NCBI GenBank assembly: GCA_032622095.1 | Contig: CP136061.1 | Coordinates: 47,807,797 to 47,871,796 of the forward strand | Source: Siphonodentalium dalli | Taxonomy: Eukaryota; Mollusca; Scaphopoda; Gadilida; Siphonodentaliidae | Length of the DNA: 64,000 nucleotides | Reading direction: 5' to 3' | Part shown: in pieces, positions 11,893-24,000 of the stretch | Layout: each line of letters begins with the position of its first letter | How positions within the stretch are numbered: position 1 is the stretch's first letter | The notes under the pieces: generated by a model | Databases searched by the model: none | The model's input: the letters and a program-made list of their open reading frames with translations, nothing else | What the model was told of the DNA's origin: nothing | Translations under genes and position numbers: made by a program

Positions 11893-12212
11893 TATGTCAT
11901 GAATACTCACAACTTAATCACATTCAATATGGCCACGAGCATCTCTCTCTCTCACCAGTGTCACACCCGTTGACATCAACTTCCCCACGCACACCCAACG
12001 TGTTCCTCACAATAGTATTCCATGATGACAACTCGCAAAGGGAAACAAAACACACATGCACAAATCTGGAACAATAAACCTCAGCACAGCACCTCAGCAT
12101 GCATACAAAGAGAGAGATAGCGTGGATCTTAACTCTCCGTGCACCCTACCACTAGTAGGCACTTACAAGAAGGACTTTAATTAGTCACCTCCCAAATAAT
12201 ATATTTCTTAGT

Positions 12213-13322
12213 TAGTGATGGGCGGTTAACCGAGAAAACAACTCGGTTTCGGTTTTTAACAATAAACCGAAAACCGACCGACGCGATTCTGCTCAAACCG
12301 ACATTACGGTTTTGTTTTATATGTTTATTTTTCACTTAAATCGACTTATAATACCTCCCCAGGTACTTATTAGTTGATATTGTTATCAAATTATCGGCCT
12401 CTCTGATCAATATTATATCGGAATGTGTCCATTTCGTCTCAGATATGTGTTGTTATAATATCGTAGGTGACTGTTTTTGTTCTTTTTCAAAACATGGCCG
12501 AACAAAATAATGAACAGGGTTCAACAAAAAGCCCTGTTTGGAGTTATTTTAGGCGTCTAACTGGAGACGACTCCAACACATGTCGCTGCTTAATATCATA
12601 ATATGTCATAAAAACGTCGCTTAAGCCAGAGTCCGGCTAACTATATGAATGCCGAACATAAGTCCAAATAAGGCGATAATCGCCAACAAAAAAAATTGAA
12701 GCGTCTGCTAACTCGAAAACTAAACCAAGTAAATGGTATGAACACTTTGATCGTCTGGACATTCCGATGTGACGTAATCTGGTAGACGTTTGCAGCCATG
12801 TGCAGCTTGTAAACTATGTCGCAACATCACAGACATCAAAGCGATCACACCGCAGTCATTGAATGTGGGTCAATCATGCACGTGTCAAGAATTGTTACAC
12901 ATTCAGGTCAAGGACGCCCACTGTTTGTGAATTTGCTGCTGTTTGCGGTTGAATTCTCAGATACTAATGCATATAATATGATAAATATGTTTTAAACATG
13001 TCAGAAAGGGATAAACAGTGAAGATGGGGGGGTTTATTTTTTTAAATACCGAATTGTATCATCTTATCGCGTTGGATTCAGTTTGCGTCGGCATTTTGTC
13101 CCGTTGTTTACCTGTGATCGCATTTCCTTCCTGAAATATTCAACGTTATTGGGACAATATTGACTCTAATTACGGTTACTTTGAAAGTATATACTCAAAT
13201 TGTATGTATTTCAGTATAATTTCACTATCTAGTAAAAAAAACCGAAAACCGAACCGAAACCGAGGTTTTTTCTCCCAGAAAAACCGAAACCGAACGTAAA
13301 AAATAAAAACCGCCCATCTCTA
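12213..13322. mobile_element. hAT element with exact 8-bp target duplication
   Basis: TTCTTAGT at 12205-12212 and 13323-13330 flanks ends TAGTGATGGGCGGTT and AACCGCCCATCTCTA. Subterminal CGGTTTCGG / CCGAAACCG motifs cluster at both ends, as usual for hAT transposase binding. It contains the start of a BED-finger ORF but no dimerisation domain, so it is non-autonomous at 1.1 kb. Boundaries are certain from the duplication. Confidence 0.92.
12494..12601 (+). pseudogene. Truncated BED-finger start of hAT transposase
   Basis: 35 residues, MAEQNNEQGSTKSPVWSYF then RRLTGDDSNTCRC, followed by a stop. SPVWSYF and the first zinc-ligand cysteines match the start of BED fingers in hAT transposases. The second half of the finger (H..H) is absent. 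Probably the residue of a deleted autonomous element. Confidence 0.55.
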
Positions 13323-13459
13323 TTCTTAGTTAATACCTATTCCTTTAGAATGTATATCATGTTCAATAGATGGTTCCAGCTCGACTTTTTTGATCAAAAT
13401 CATATATCTATTGAAATCGTTTATCTATTGAAATCGTATATCTATTGAAATCGTATATC

Positions 13460-14121
13460 CAGGGTTCGAGATGCAGCCGATGCTGCTTGCCAAATTGGGT
13501 TTTTAATTGTGGGATGTGAACTATCTAGTCATAACACATCATCGAATGTGAATTATTCGTCACGTGCGCAGACTTACGGACAACACAAAAAGAAACCCGA
13601 TCAACAAATCTATCAACCTAGCATGGTCAGCACAGATATTATGTAATCTTCTTTAGTTTCCACAAAATGGTACAGTAATGCCCTAAATAATCGACTCCTT
13701 AACCACAGCAGAATTATGGGTAACTTTTCAGGATTTAATCGGAAATATGGCTTGTTGCCATTCATAGGAAAGCTCTCATTTCCATCTTTCTGTCATAATC
13801 AATCTTTCATATAAACATGAAACAGGTTAAAATAATTACGACTATCAGAAAAAAGCAATGTTATGCAAAGTTTTCATTGAGGCTGGTATAAGTTATTTGT
13901 CACAGGCTCATTAATGTAGATACAGTCACTTTGCATGAAACAGCAAAGGTAATTATAAAATTGTTTTTACAGTTACTCACCCTTTGTGTGTTTGATTTTC
14001 CTTCAATTTCCCCAATTATTCCGTCAATTTAAAATTTGACAAATCATATTGAAATTTGGCAAACAACTATTTTGTTTGCCAAAAATTTTGGCAAGAGAAC
14101 ATTTTGGTCCAGCCGTCCCTG
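13460..14121. mobile_element. hAT-like element, CAGGGTTCGAG ends, nested in minisatellite
   Basis: It begins CAGGGTTCGAGATGCAGCC and ends CCAGCCGTCCCTG, with inner inverted GCCAAATTGG / CCAAAAATTTTGGC motifs. Flanks CGTATATC and TATATATC match at 6 of 8 positions, fitting an aged 8-bp duplication. Half of a family A MITE lies inside. Confidence 0.65.
13673..13780. mobile_element. Family A MITE, copy 5 (left half only)
   Basis: The left arm ends at GGAAAGCTCTCATTTCC. The right arm is lost. Confidence 0.85.
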
Positions 14122-14881
14122 TATATATCTATTGAAATTGTGTATCTATTGAAATAATTTATCTATTGAAATTGATTACCTATTGAAATCGTATATCTAT
14201 TGAAATTGTATATCTTTTAGAGAAAACAGAATGCACTAGCTGGAGAAGTTAAATACTTACCACAAAAAATATTGTATGTTTCACACTAAATCGGCTGTTT
14301 GTCTATTGGTCAATTGCTAAATAGGTCATCCATTTTATAACCCAATAAACCTCACTTTAAAATGAGCCGACATCATATGTTGTTGACTTACAAATGAGGT
14401 AGAATAATTGGGCTTGCTCTCATCTGTGAAGTCATTGGCAAATCGATAATTCACAGCAGAATATTGGGCTAATTTGCATTGCATTGCAGGAAAGCTCCAT
14501 ACTGGACTAAACATTTAAATTATACAAATAAGAATATCTTAAGCTGATTGTATGGAAATAAATAAGCAAAGAGCTATATAGATATATAAAATGGATGCAA
14601 TTTGGGTGTAGTTGATTGAGGGATAATGTGACATTGTAGCACATTTAAAGTGTGAACCGCTTTGCCGCTAACACAATGTGCCTAACGAGTAATGAGCACA
14701 TCACCATATATATCCCTGAATAAAACACCCAGACTATATACATGTATATATACTGTATACTCAATTAGCAAAGATTATGAAATACTGCACCATTTGCACC
14801 AATATATTCTTCATCATAATACATGTACCCTATCACATTTCCTATATATACTGCACATAGCAATATAGCCAATAATTGAGC

Positions 14882-15235
14882 TTAAAGGGGTACTGTACAC
14901 TAAATCAGGCCATTTATGGACCCATCTCCTTTTATACTCGACAGAATATATGCAACAAATGAATGAATTTGAGCCATAGATTAGTGCAAAATACACTCAT
15001 GTGCTCTATGAATGATGCAAACAACATGGTAATTATAATGAAAATGAATTTATGGCTGGAGTCATAAATTCACTTTTGTTATAATTACCTTGTTGTTTGT
15101 ATCGTTTATACGGTAAATGAGTGTATTTTGCACTCATCCATGGCTCAAATTCATTCATTTGTTGCATATATTCTGTTGAGTATAAAAAGAGATGGTCCCA
15201 AAAATGGCCAGATTTAGTGTACAGTACCCCTTTAA
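14882..15235. mobile_element. Long palindromic TTAA MITE, AGGGGTACTGTACAC ends
   Basis: TTAA at each end encloses about 175-base arms with high complementarity (AGGGGTACTGTACACTAAAT and inverse). The centre ATTTATGGCTGGAGTCATAAAT is itself a dyad. No coding sequence. Single copy in the window. Confidence 0.85.
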
Positions 15236-15369
15236 ACAATTACATTTATACTAGCTGAAACAGGCTACCTTCGGGAGCCTTTATTCAGCGTTGGAGGGGC
15301 CATTGGCCCCTGTGTGCACTTCGCGTGCATGTCAGACAATTCCTACTCTTGTGTATATATATTTATTAC

Positions 15370-15885
15370 ATGATTCTACCTTTATTCCCATTCTATAAAT
15401 TGTTATATTAAAATTTTAATGTCCGTTTAATAACAGGAAATCGTGCCAGGTGACCTTTGACTTCCGGTTTGTCATCTGTCAAAATACTATGGCTTCCAAA
15501 AATTTTCCAACAAACTATAATTGAATGAAGAATTTTAAATGTGATGTCATTAAATATACGCCAGGGAGTCTTTATTTATCTGGTACTATTTCTTTACGTG
15601 GGCAAACTACGCATAGAACATGAAACTTCATCACATGCCTTATAGAAGCTGATGTTTGTTTCGCATCCAATTTGTTGATTTTTTAAGTGTGTTTGTCGAG
15701 GTTTTGGATCATGTAATAAATAGAATCTACAACTCTTCCTCAGTTTATAGCGGAATTTACAAAACTCGTCCAGTAAATTAGTTCTGGACCTCGCCAAAGG
15801 CTCAGTCCAGACCTAATTCGTTTTGTAAAATCCGCTATAAACTGGGGACTTGTTGTAGATCCTCTATATACATACTATTTATTAT
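15370..15885. repeat. Family R foldback repeat, copy 1
   Basis: Shares GTTTAATAACAGGAAAT, TTTGACTTCCGGTTTGTCA, AGGTTTTGGATCATGTAA and a terminal foldback (AGTTTATAGCGGAATTTAC / inverse) with 31410-31970. The arms are interrupted by ACTCG words. Confidence 0.75.
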
Positions 15886-16403
15886 GCTACGTTAAGTACT
15901 TCAATATATGCTCATGCAAATAGGTTCATATTGGACATAATCATTGACATTGGTTCATATTGGACTTATTTAATTCCGGAATGAGCCCATAGTGGACTTA
16001 AACCCGTTATTCTGTTGGATGGCGCGGGTCACAGTGAAAGCACATAATATAAAGAGCGTACATCTGGTCTGCAAATAGGTTGATATTGAACCTAAATAAT
16101 CACATTTATTTGATTCTGAAATAGGCCCATGAGATTGCGTTATTAACTAATACATGGTGTACATTGATTGGAAGCAGTATAAAATGCTTTTAAAATGATT
16201 TTAATTGGTTTTGCTTAATTTTAATCCTTTCTATACTAAATGTTTTCTCTAACTCATTAAAGTATACATTAGACTAGTCTATTATTCATTTGGAGGGATG
16301 TTCAGGAAAATGAGCAGATGGCAGACATATGAAAAGATAATACAAGTGCTGAATGATTCATATTCATTGGTGGAAATGTTTAGATAATAAGCTAAAGCCT
16401 ATG
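15886..16403. other. Unassigned sequence
   Basis: GGTTCATATTGGAC-like words recur three to four times between 15920 and 16090. Otherwise nothing was recognised. Confidence 0.4.
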
Positions 16404-16850
16404 CAAGCCTGGATATAGTGTGCCTGACATTTGCAGAATGAGGCCCCAGAGGGTGAATTTAATGACGCTGTCCTGCATAGTGGGCTGTAGTGGCACCAAA
16501 TTCACTCTCTGGCAACCTCATTCTGCTGAGGCCTCAACTGCTATGGGAGACTTAGGATCAGGATTGAAGTTTCCCTGTTGAAGTTGCTGATGTTCACCCA
16601 TTAGTCACCTCGATTATGCATTTTACTTCCTGAAAATTAGGGGATGTAGAAACTGAACAAAAGGGTAAAAAGTAACTAAAAACAATGTTAATTTTAGACC
16701 ATAGATATTTCCCAGAAGATGATGCCTTTAGAAGCAGAGGTTCCCAGAGGGTGAATTGTGATGTTACTAGCCTGCTGTGTGGGGTAGTATCACTAAATTC
16801 ACCCTCTGGGGAACTAATTCTGAAAATGAGTCACACTATTTCAAGGCTTG
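16404..16850. mobile_element. Family B hAT-like MITE, copy with near-exact duplication
   Basis: Family B reference. Ends CAAGCCTGGATATAGTGTGC / TATTTCAAGGCTTG, with a hairpin (GAGGTCCCCAGAGGGTGAAT and inverse) at each end and a spacer with AGTCACCTCGATTATGCA. Flanks AGCCTATG and AACCTATG match 7 of 8. 8-bp duplication points to hAT. Confidence 0.8.
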
Positions 16851-16893
16851 AACCTATGGTCATTTGTTGAAATTGTTTTCTGAACATTCCTAA

Positions 16894-17258
16894 GTGAACG
16901 TTCAGACGACCACGATTCAATCGTAAGTGGAGGAATCGGGCCCGACAAAATCGTGGACAGTTTGTTCACATGATTGCGATGTCGTCATAAATGATGATAT
17001 TGTAGGTTGTTCGTAAGCATGTGATTGACTACCCAGCTGCGATCTTTCCAGCCATGATTTTTACGTACACGACTGCGATTATGTCGCAAGTGGAGGTATC
17101 CAAGGATACACACGATTTTGAATCTAAAATCAAACAGTGCTTGATATTATTTTTTTACTGGCGATATTAATGTGAGCATGTGCAGTCTAACTACCAGTTA
17201 CATCCTATGATGGAAATCCTTCCACTTACGATTGAATTGGGGTCGTCTGAATGTTCAC
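16894..17258. mobile_element. Harbinger-like MITE with TAA duplication
   Basis: Inverted ends GTGAACGTTCAGACGACC / GGTCGTCTGAATGTTCAC are flanked by TAA. The sequence around the insertion (CTGAACATTCC|TAA|GGGAACTACT) has an uninterrupted relative at 3294-3340, confirming the boundaries. A 3-bp TWA target fits PIF/Harbinger. Confidence 0.8.
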
Positions 17259-17446
17259 TAAGGGAACTACTTTGTCCATGAGTATTTATTGCAGAAACGC
17301 TTAATATCCAGAATCCTTTATGAAAGAACAGTTACAGTGATTATATTTGTTTAAATCTTCGAGAAGTGAGGGTTAATTTCTATGGCCATGTCTTCCGACT
17401 GTATTGGAGGAATAATTGATCAGACAAGTGCACTAAACTGTACATA

Positions 17447-17797
17447 CAATAATGCCCTAATTAATCGACTCCTTAACCCTTTCAGTGCCAAGTCCGATTT
17501 TTGTATCAACCCATATTTCCTTGATCATTTTTCAAATTTATTGATTATAATAATGTGATACATTGATGGAAAGAGCTCTTATCAATAAATAAATTTGAAA
17601 AATGGATCAAGGAAATATGGGTTGATACAAAAATCGGACTTGGCACTGAAAGGGTTAACCACAGCAGAATTAGCAGAAAGCTCTCACTTAGAGTTTTCCG
17701 ATGAATGGCAACAGACCATATTTCCGACTAAATCCTGAGAAGTTACCCATAATTCTGATGTGGTTAAGGAGTCGATTAATTAGGGCATTAATTACTG
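17447..17797. mobile_element. Family A MITE, copy 6, split by a TTAA MITE
   Basis: The left arm CAATAATGCCCTAATTAATC is interrupted within CTCCTTAACCACAG. The rest of the arm and the right arm follow the insertion. Confidence 0.88.
17473..17658. mobile_element. piggyBac-like palindromic MITE (CCCTTTCAGTGC) nested in family A
   Basis: TTAA at 17473-17476 and 17655-17658 is the single TTAA of the host arm, duplicated. Arms CCCTTTCAGTGCCAAGTCCG / inverse meet near GGAAAGAGCTC. Second copy at 39417-39629. Confidence 0.93.
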
Positions 17798-17908
17798 TAA
17801 TCTCCTCTTTTCAATGATACCAAACATTTAAAAAAAAATGTTTACCTGTCTAATTTTTTTCAGCCTGATTTGTTTTGACTCTGACTTATATTTCTTCTGG
17901 TTTTTCAG

Positions 17909-18040
17909 CTGGTTCAATTCTATCAGGCTAAGCTGGGATACTTCAACTATGAGAACATGATAGAATGGGTCGTATATATTACGTCAGTTCTTGTCGTCCT
18001 AGATTTCTCTGAATGTCAGCGGGAAACTGGATACAGAGAG
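17909..18040 (+). CDS. TRPA1: TRPA1 exon, S3 region
   Basis: Encodes 44 residues beginning LVQFYQAKLGYFNYEN and ending ECQRETGYRE. The hydrophobic core MIEWVVYITSVLVVL is the S3 segment after the pre-S3 helix. A T-rich tract and TTTTTCAG precede it, and GTAAGA follows. Length 132 bases, phase 0 at both ends. The C-terminal ETGYRE joins directly to SWQWQLGA of the next exon, a junction typical of TRPA1. No exon for S1-S2 is visible upstream. A family B MITE starts about 33 bases after the donor. Confidence 0.85.
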
Positions 18041-21000
18041 GTAAGATAGTGATAATGCAAACATGAGACTTACTCAAGTCTGAGTTTAGTGTGCCTGTGA
18101 TTTGCAGAATGAGGTCCTCAGAGGGTGAATTTAGTGACGCAGAGGGCACATTGCATATTCGAGATTCCCAATATACATCACAATATTCACCATTTGTGAA
18201 CTTCAATCTGAGTTTAAGTCTCCCATAGCAGATGAGACCATGCAGAATGAGGTCCTCAGAGGGTGAGTTTAGTGATGCTAGCCTGCTATGCGATGTACAC
18301 CCACTTGGAACCTTGATTATGCACTTTGGGGAGAAAGAGCGACTAAACTAAAAAAAAAAGAATCTATGTGAAGAAGTTTCTATAGAAATTTGATAATAAA
18401 GAAACTTTCCAGAGAAGATGAGGCCTGAGCATAATGAGGTCCCCAGAGGGTGAATTTAGTGATGCCAGCCCGCTATGCAGGATAGCATAACTAGATCACC
18501 TTCTGCATGGGGACCTCATTCTGCAAATGACAGGTACACTAGTAGTAAATTCAGTCTTGAGTGGATTGCTATTTGCAGGTTTAGTTGATACATGTATGTC
18601 ACGTTTTGGTATTGAACGCCTCCCAGTGGAGTGCATGGATTGCCGTTTGCAAGACTAGTTGATATGTCACATATTGGTATTGAACATTTCCTGGTGGAAT
18701 TGGACCATATGTTGTGGTCATCAGTAGATGTCATGAAGCCAAAACGCATCTTTTAATAAACTAATCTACTAATTCCATAGATCATATGCTATACATTTAC
18801 ACGGAGTGCACATATCACATTCTCAGATTGGATGTTACCTAATGTTTTCAGAAATGACCAACATAAGCACAATGCTTGAAGTCAAATCCGTTCCATGACA
18901 ACATAATTATTGTTTTCAAGCCTGAAAATAATGTCTGTCATTTGCACAATTAGGTCCCTCAGAGGGTGAATTTAGTTATGCTATCCCGCACAACGGGTTA
19001 GCATCACCAAATTACCACTATTTGCAGGCTTGTGGAAAACCTGGTATTTTGTTACCCAGGTTCGATGAAACTAGTATTTTGTTACTGTTGTATCAGACTG
19101 TAGGCCTGGATTCTGAGTACTTCCTTAAATACATTGCTACATACTTTAGAGCATGTCAGTTGATTTACGCTATTTAAAATATAGAGGATTTCATATGAGT
19201 TTCTATTTTATACTGAATTATCAATCGAGTTCACTAAATTCAATTTGAGCCAAGGTTTACCGAGGCTCAAATAGAATTTATTGGACGAGGTTGATAAATT
19301 ACGTATAAAATAAAACGAGTTTGAGATACCTTTTATCACATGATCAAATAAACGCGAAGCATTCATTGAAAACAACAATCATAAAGTTCAGCAATCGCAA
19401 GTTATATAAATAATGCCGTGATGTCATCGCACGCACTAATATTACACGTGTGTCTTACCAATAATTATGAAGCTGGTTTTTGGGTTAATTATGTGATAAA
19501 AATTATTCTTATTATGTACAGTAAAGGCCTAAATAATCTACTCCTTATTCACAGCAAAATTATGGGTAATTTTTCAGGATTTAGTCGGAAATATGGTTTG
19601 TGGCCATTCATTGGAAAGCTCTCACTGAGAGCATTCCAATGAATGGCCACAAACCATATTTCCGACTAAATCCTGAAAAATTACCGATAATTCTGCTGTG
19701 GTTAAGGAGTCGATTATTTAGGGCATTACTGTACCTTTCGTAGGATCCAGGGATAGGCCTGAGAATATGCCGCCAGACATTTGCACAATAAAGTCCCCTG
19801 AGGGAGAATTTAGTGACGCTATGCCCCATCACTAAATTCACCTTTTGTGGACCTCTCATTCTGCTTTATAGGTCTCATCTTCTCTGGAAACTATCTTTAT
19901 TATCAAATTAACATGTTTTTTAGTTTCTTCACTAAGATTCTTTTTCTTTTTTAGTTTAGTTTCTCTATATCCCCAAATTGGCAGATGACACATTGCATAA
20001 CCAAGGTGCCAAATGGGTGCACATCACTGCATTCACCATCTGGGAACTTAAATCTGAGACTAGTTCTTCCATAGTAGATGAGGCCTTGCAGAATGAGGTA
20101 CACAGAGGATGAGTTTGGTGATGCTAGTCCACTGTATAGGTAGCATCACTAATGTCACCCTCTGTGGACCTCATTCTGGCAATGTCCTGTGCCATATTCT
20201 TGTGTGTTGAATATCATGTAGACATGAGACTGCAGAATGAGGTCCCCAGAGGGTGAATTTAGTGATGCTACCCCGCATAGCAGGCTAGCATCACCAAATT
20301 CACCCTCTGGGGACCTCATTCTGCTTACACCTCAGCAGAATGAGGTTTCCAGAGGGTGAATTTGGTGATGCTAGCCCGCTATGCGGGATAGCATCACTAA
20401 ATTCACCCTCTGGGGACCTCATTCTGCAAATGACAGACCCTATTTCAAGGCTTGATTGTGAGACTGCCCCAGGCTCTCCAATGATGAATATTATTATTAT
20501 TATTTTACAGTCGTGGCAATGGCAATTGGGTGCAGTTGCCATATTTCTAGCATGGATTAACCTTCTGCTGTTCATCCGGCAGTTACCGAAGCTTGGTATT
20601 TACGTGGTGATGTTTACAAGCATTCTCGCCACCTTCCTTCAATTCTCCGTTGTATTCATCTTGTTCATAATTGCCTTCAGTCTTGGATACCACGTTCTGC
20701 TCAGTAATCAGGTAAGTAAACAACTTAAAATAAGTAAGTTCACCCCTGACACACAATTAAGCCTCCAAATAGCTTGTATATCATTTGCAGAATGAGGTCC
20801 CTAGAGGGTCAATTTAGTGATGGCTGCCAAAATGGCCACCGGTATTGGAAAAATTTAATATTTCCACCAATTTATTCTTTATCAGTTCTTCCTGTTTAGA
20901 ACTGGAGAAAAATTGATTTACTTTTTCCTGTTTCAAGTTAACTGACTATTCTAGCAATGAAATGTGTCATCAATTAGGTCTCAGTTCACTCCAGTCCCTC

Positions 21001-24000
21001 AATGTTTTTTAAAAGAATATGGTATGAATTTCACCAAAACTTGACTTTTGAGGTTCTATTCATATTTGATAGGGAATGAACAGACCTTGGTGAGATAAGT
21101 GAATATGAATATGAATCTGGGGTGGCCTCTGGGAGCAATCAAGTGTTTCTGAATTTTGCTGTCAGCCATTTTGGATTTTAATTTTTGCATTACTAAATCA
21201 TTTGTCATACATTATTTATCGGATTGATCCCAAACTTCATATGGTTCTCCAGATTGACATCTAGTGTTACTTAACCCTTTCATGACTGGAGCTTCATGAA
21301 ATTTTGCAAAAACCCTGTGCCAATGCATTCTTTTATATATACGAATCAACCATAGGGTACCAGCATATATAAGAGAATGCATTGGCCTAACAATACTTAC
21401 ATTGACCTTGTAAGCAAGTGCATTCTCTTATACAGTAAAACCTCTCTAAACCGAACACCCTTCGGATCGGCCCTTCTGTTCGGTGTTGAGAGATGTTCGG
21501 TTTACAGAAAATCGGAATATATTGCCGCTGTCGGTAAGAGTTATCGAGACCCGAACACCTCTGTGCTGATTAATTAAACTTTATTCAATAAAATACAACA
21601 ACAAATAAATTGCAATAGATAAACATGTTATAATAAGACATAAATATATGTACAGATAAACATGGAAACACGGAAACAATACATTTACAATGATTTGCGG
21701 TTTTTAAAAATGTTTTTGACAGTAGATTTCAACTCTGAGCTGTCGTTTTCCCCGACGGCTCATTAATTGTGATAAGTTGATTAAAACTGTGATGGTGACA
21801 ATAAACCACCATCGTGTAATTTTAGCTAATTAGTGTTTAGTTTGGACAAGTGTTGTACAAACAAAGAGTCCCTTCCAGCGCAATAACTGATGTAAAAACA
21901 ACGTGTCGCTGCTCTAATTATCTGTGAAGTCACCATTGTTCAATCAATTTGTGAAATAAGCAAACATGTATCTATGTGTATCTGAAGGTGGTGCAGTGCA
22001 GTAACAAATTCTGGTTTAGGTGTATCCAATTAGACACCTGTTGTTTTAATCCGTTTCAACTAATTTGCGTTAGCTCATCGCTGATTATTGTGTCCCGAAT
22101 CGAGTTGTAAATATATTTACAATTAAACGTAGTTCAGACGAATGATTTCTTTGGAGTGGTATGGTTAGTTTCTTTGAGATTTTCGGCGATGTTTAGTAGA
22201 TTGTTACATTCCCACAGTTGACATGGCGCCTGAGTACTAACTTATCAGTTTCATGCACCCAAATAAGTCCATAATATGTCTTTAACATTATAAAAAAAAA
22301 CAATACAATTAACTGTTCTTCCAGCCATACTTGATCAAATTAAGTATCTTCAAAGCCTATGGGAGGCCGTTTTCACATTTATTACATAATTGAACATCAT
22401 TCAATTGCACTTAAGCACAATTCAATTGCACTTAAGCGTAATTGATTACATCTTTACCCAATTGCGCTTAGGCACAATAGTCATAACAAGTTTTCACCCC
22501 ACAAAGATTAAATGAGGGTCATAGTCAGGTTTGGCTGGGTAATCATCCTGCAGACTATCCTATAAGAACTATGGGGGTTTTGTCTATGATGATCAATAAT
22601 TGCGCTTTTTTAATAGCACTTAAAGGTGGATTATCTCTTTGTAAACATGTAATATATAGTTACCGGGGTATAAAATATTAGATTTGAATCCAAGACTCCT
22701 GTCCGGAAATGCTTCTATCGATTAATATTAATTTTATTTCGAATATTTTCTGGTCTAAAAAAGGTGTGTTTGTTCAGCTAACGAACAATAGTGGTTACTG
22801 TTAACAGAGACCAGAAATTTTATTGTACAATTTTGTCACAAATAAACGTTAATTATAGGCATTATCGCTTATATCAGTGGATCAAAACAATACAAACAAT
22901 CAATCTGGGACATTTGACTTTCGGTGCGTAGCCATAGGAACAGCCCAGTGCTTTATATCGCAATATGGTATCATCCGAATGGTCTGTTCTAAAAATAGAC
23001 ATATAAACGGTCCCGATTTAATATTCGAAATAAAATCAATATCAATTGATAGAAGCTTTTCCGGACAGGGGTCTTCAGTTCATATCTATTATTTTATACC
23101 CACGCAACTATTTCAAATTTGTTATTTAAAGAGATAATCCATCTATAAGCGCATTTCTGCCCACATAATGTTAAATGAATTGCGCTTATTTATGTTCAAC
23201 TAATTGCACTTATTATAAAGTGCAATTAATTGTAATTAATTGTACTTAAGCTCAATTAATTGCACTTAAACACAATTCAATTGTGCTTAAGTCCAGTTAT
23301 TATTTATTAAATGTGAAAACGGCCTCCCATAAAAGCGTTTGGTACAATATATATATATATGCCATTTGAAAGAGGAAGCTCCAAAACATTGTATTATCAA
23401 CTTGTATTATCAACTTATCCGGTGTAATAAACTGTGAACATGTTGTTTTTGTTGAGTTACTGACGTGTTTTTGTGCTTAAGTTCAGCTAGATTGTAGTAA
23501 AAAGTGTATTATTTTCAATGGAGGGGGAATAACACTATATATTAAAGATAGAGTTATTCTCCTTCCATTGAAAATACATCTTTAGTTTGAATTATGTTGC
23601 ATTCTGGGAGCCATAACAGGGGGAATCTTTCTATGTTTTCTATTTCTGTATGGGCATCTTCTGAGAAACAGATGTTTCAAATGGCGATGAATTATAGTAT
23701 TTTAATCATATTTTAGGGCATAGATTGTTATTAAAAATGTATATCAAGTCATTATAAAAAAAATAATCGGCGACTTGAAAATTGAGTGGGCCTTTAAATC
23801 AGCTTGCTTAAAACCATCCAGAAAATTAGGAGATGACACAATGCATAATTGAGGTGTCCAATGGTGTACATCACCATTATCACCATCTGGGAACTTACAT
23901 CTGTGTCTAGGTCTCCTATAGCAGATGATGCCATGCAGAATGAGGTCCCCAGAGGATGAATTTGGTGTTGCTAGCCTGCTGTTCAGAGTAGCATCACTAA

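Larger units (their letters stand above)
13399..14220. repeat. TATCTATTGAAATCG minisatellite split by a hAT-like insertion
   Basis: Units of 16-17 bases (TATATCTATTGAAATCG) run to 13459 and resume at 14122. Between them sits a separate element, so this was one array. Confidence 0.85.

Noticed and set aside
1-17908. Upstream TRPA1 exons (ankyrin repeats, S1-S2)
   Set aside because: Looked for ankyrin-like and S1-S2 coding segments with splice sites. None convincing, so they are presumed outside the window.
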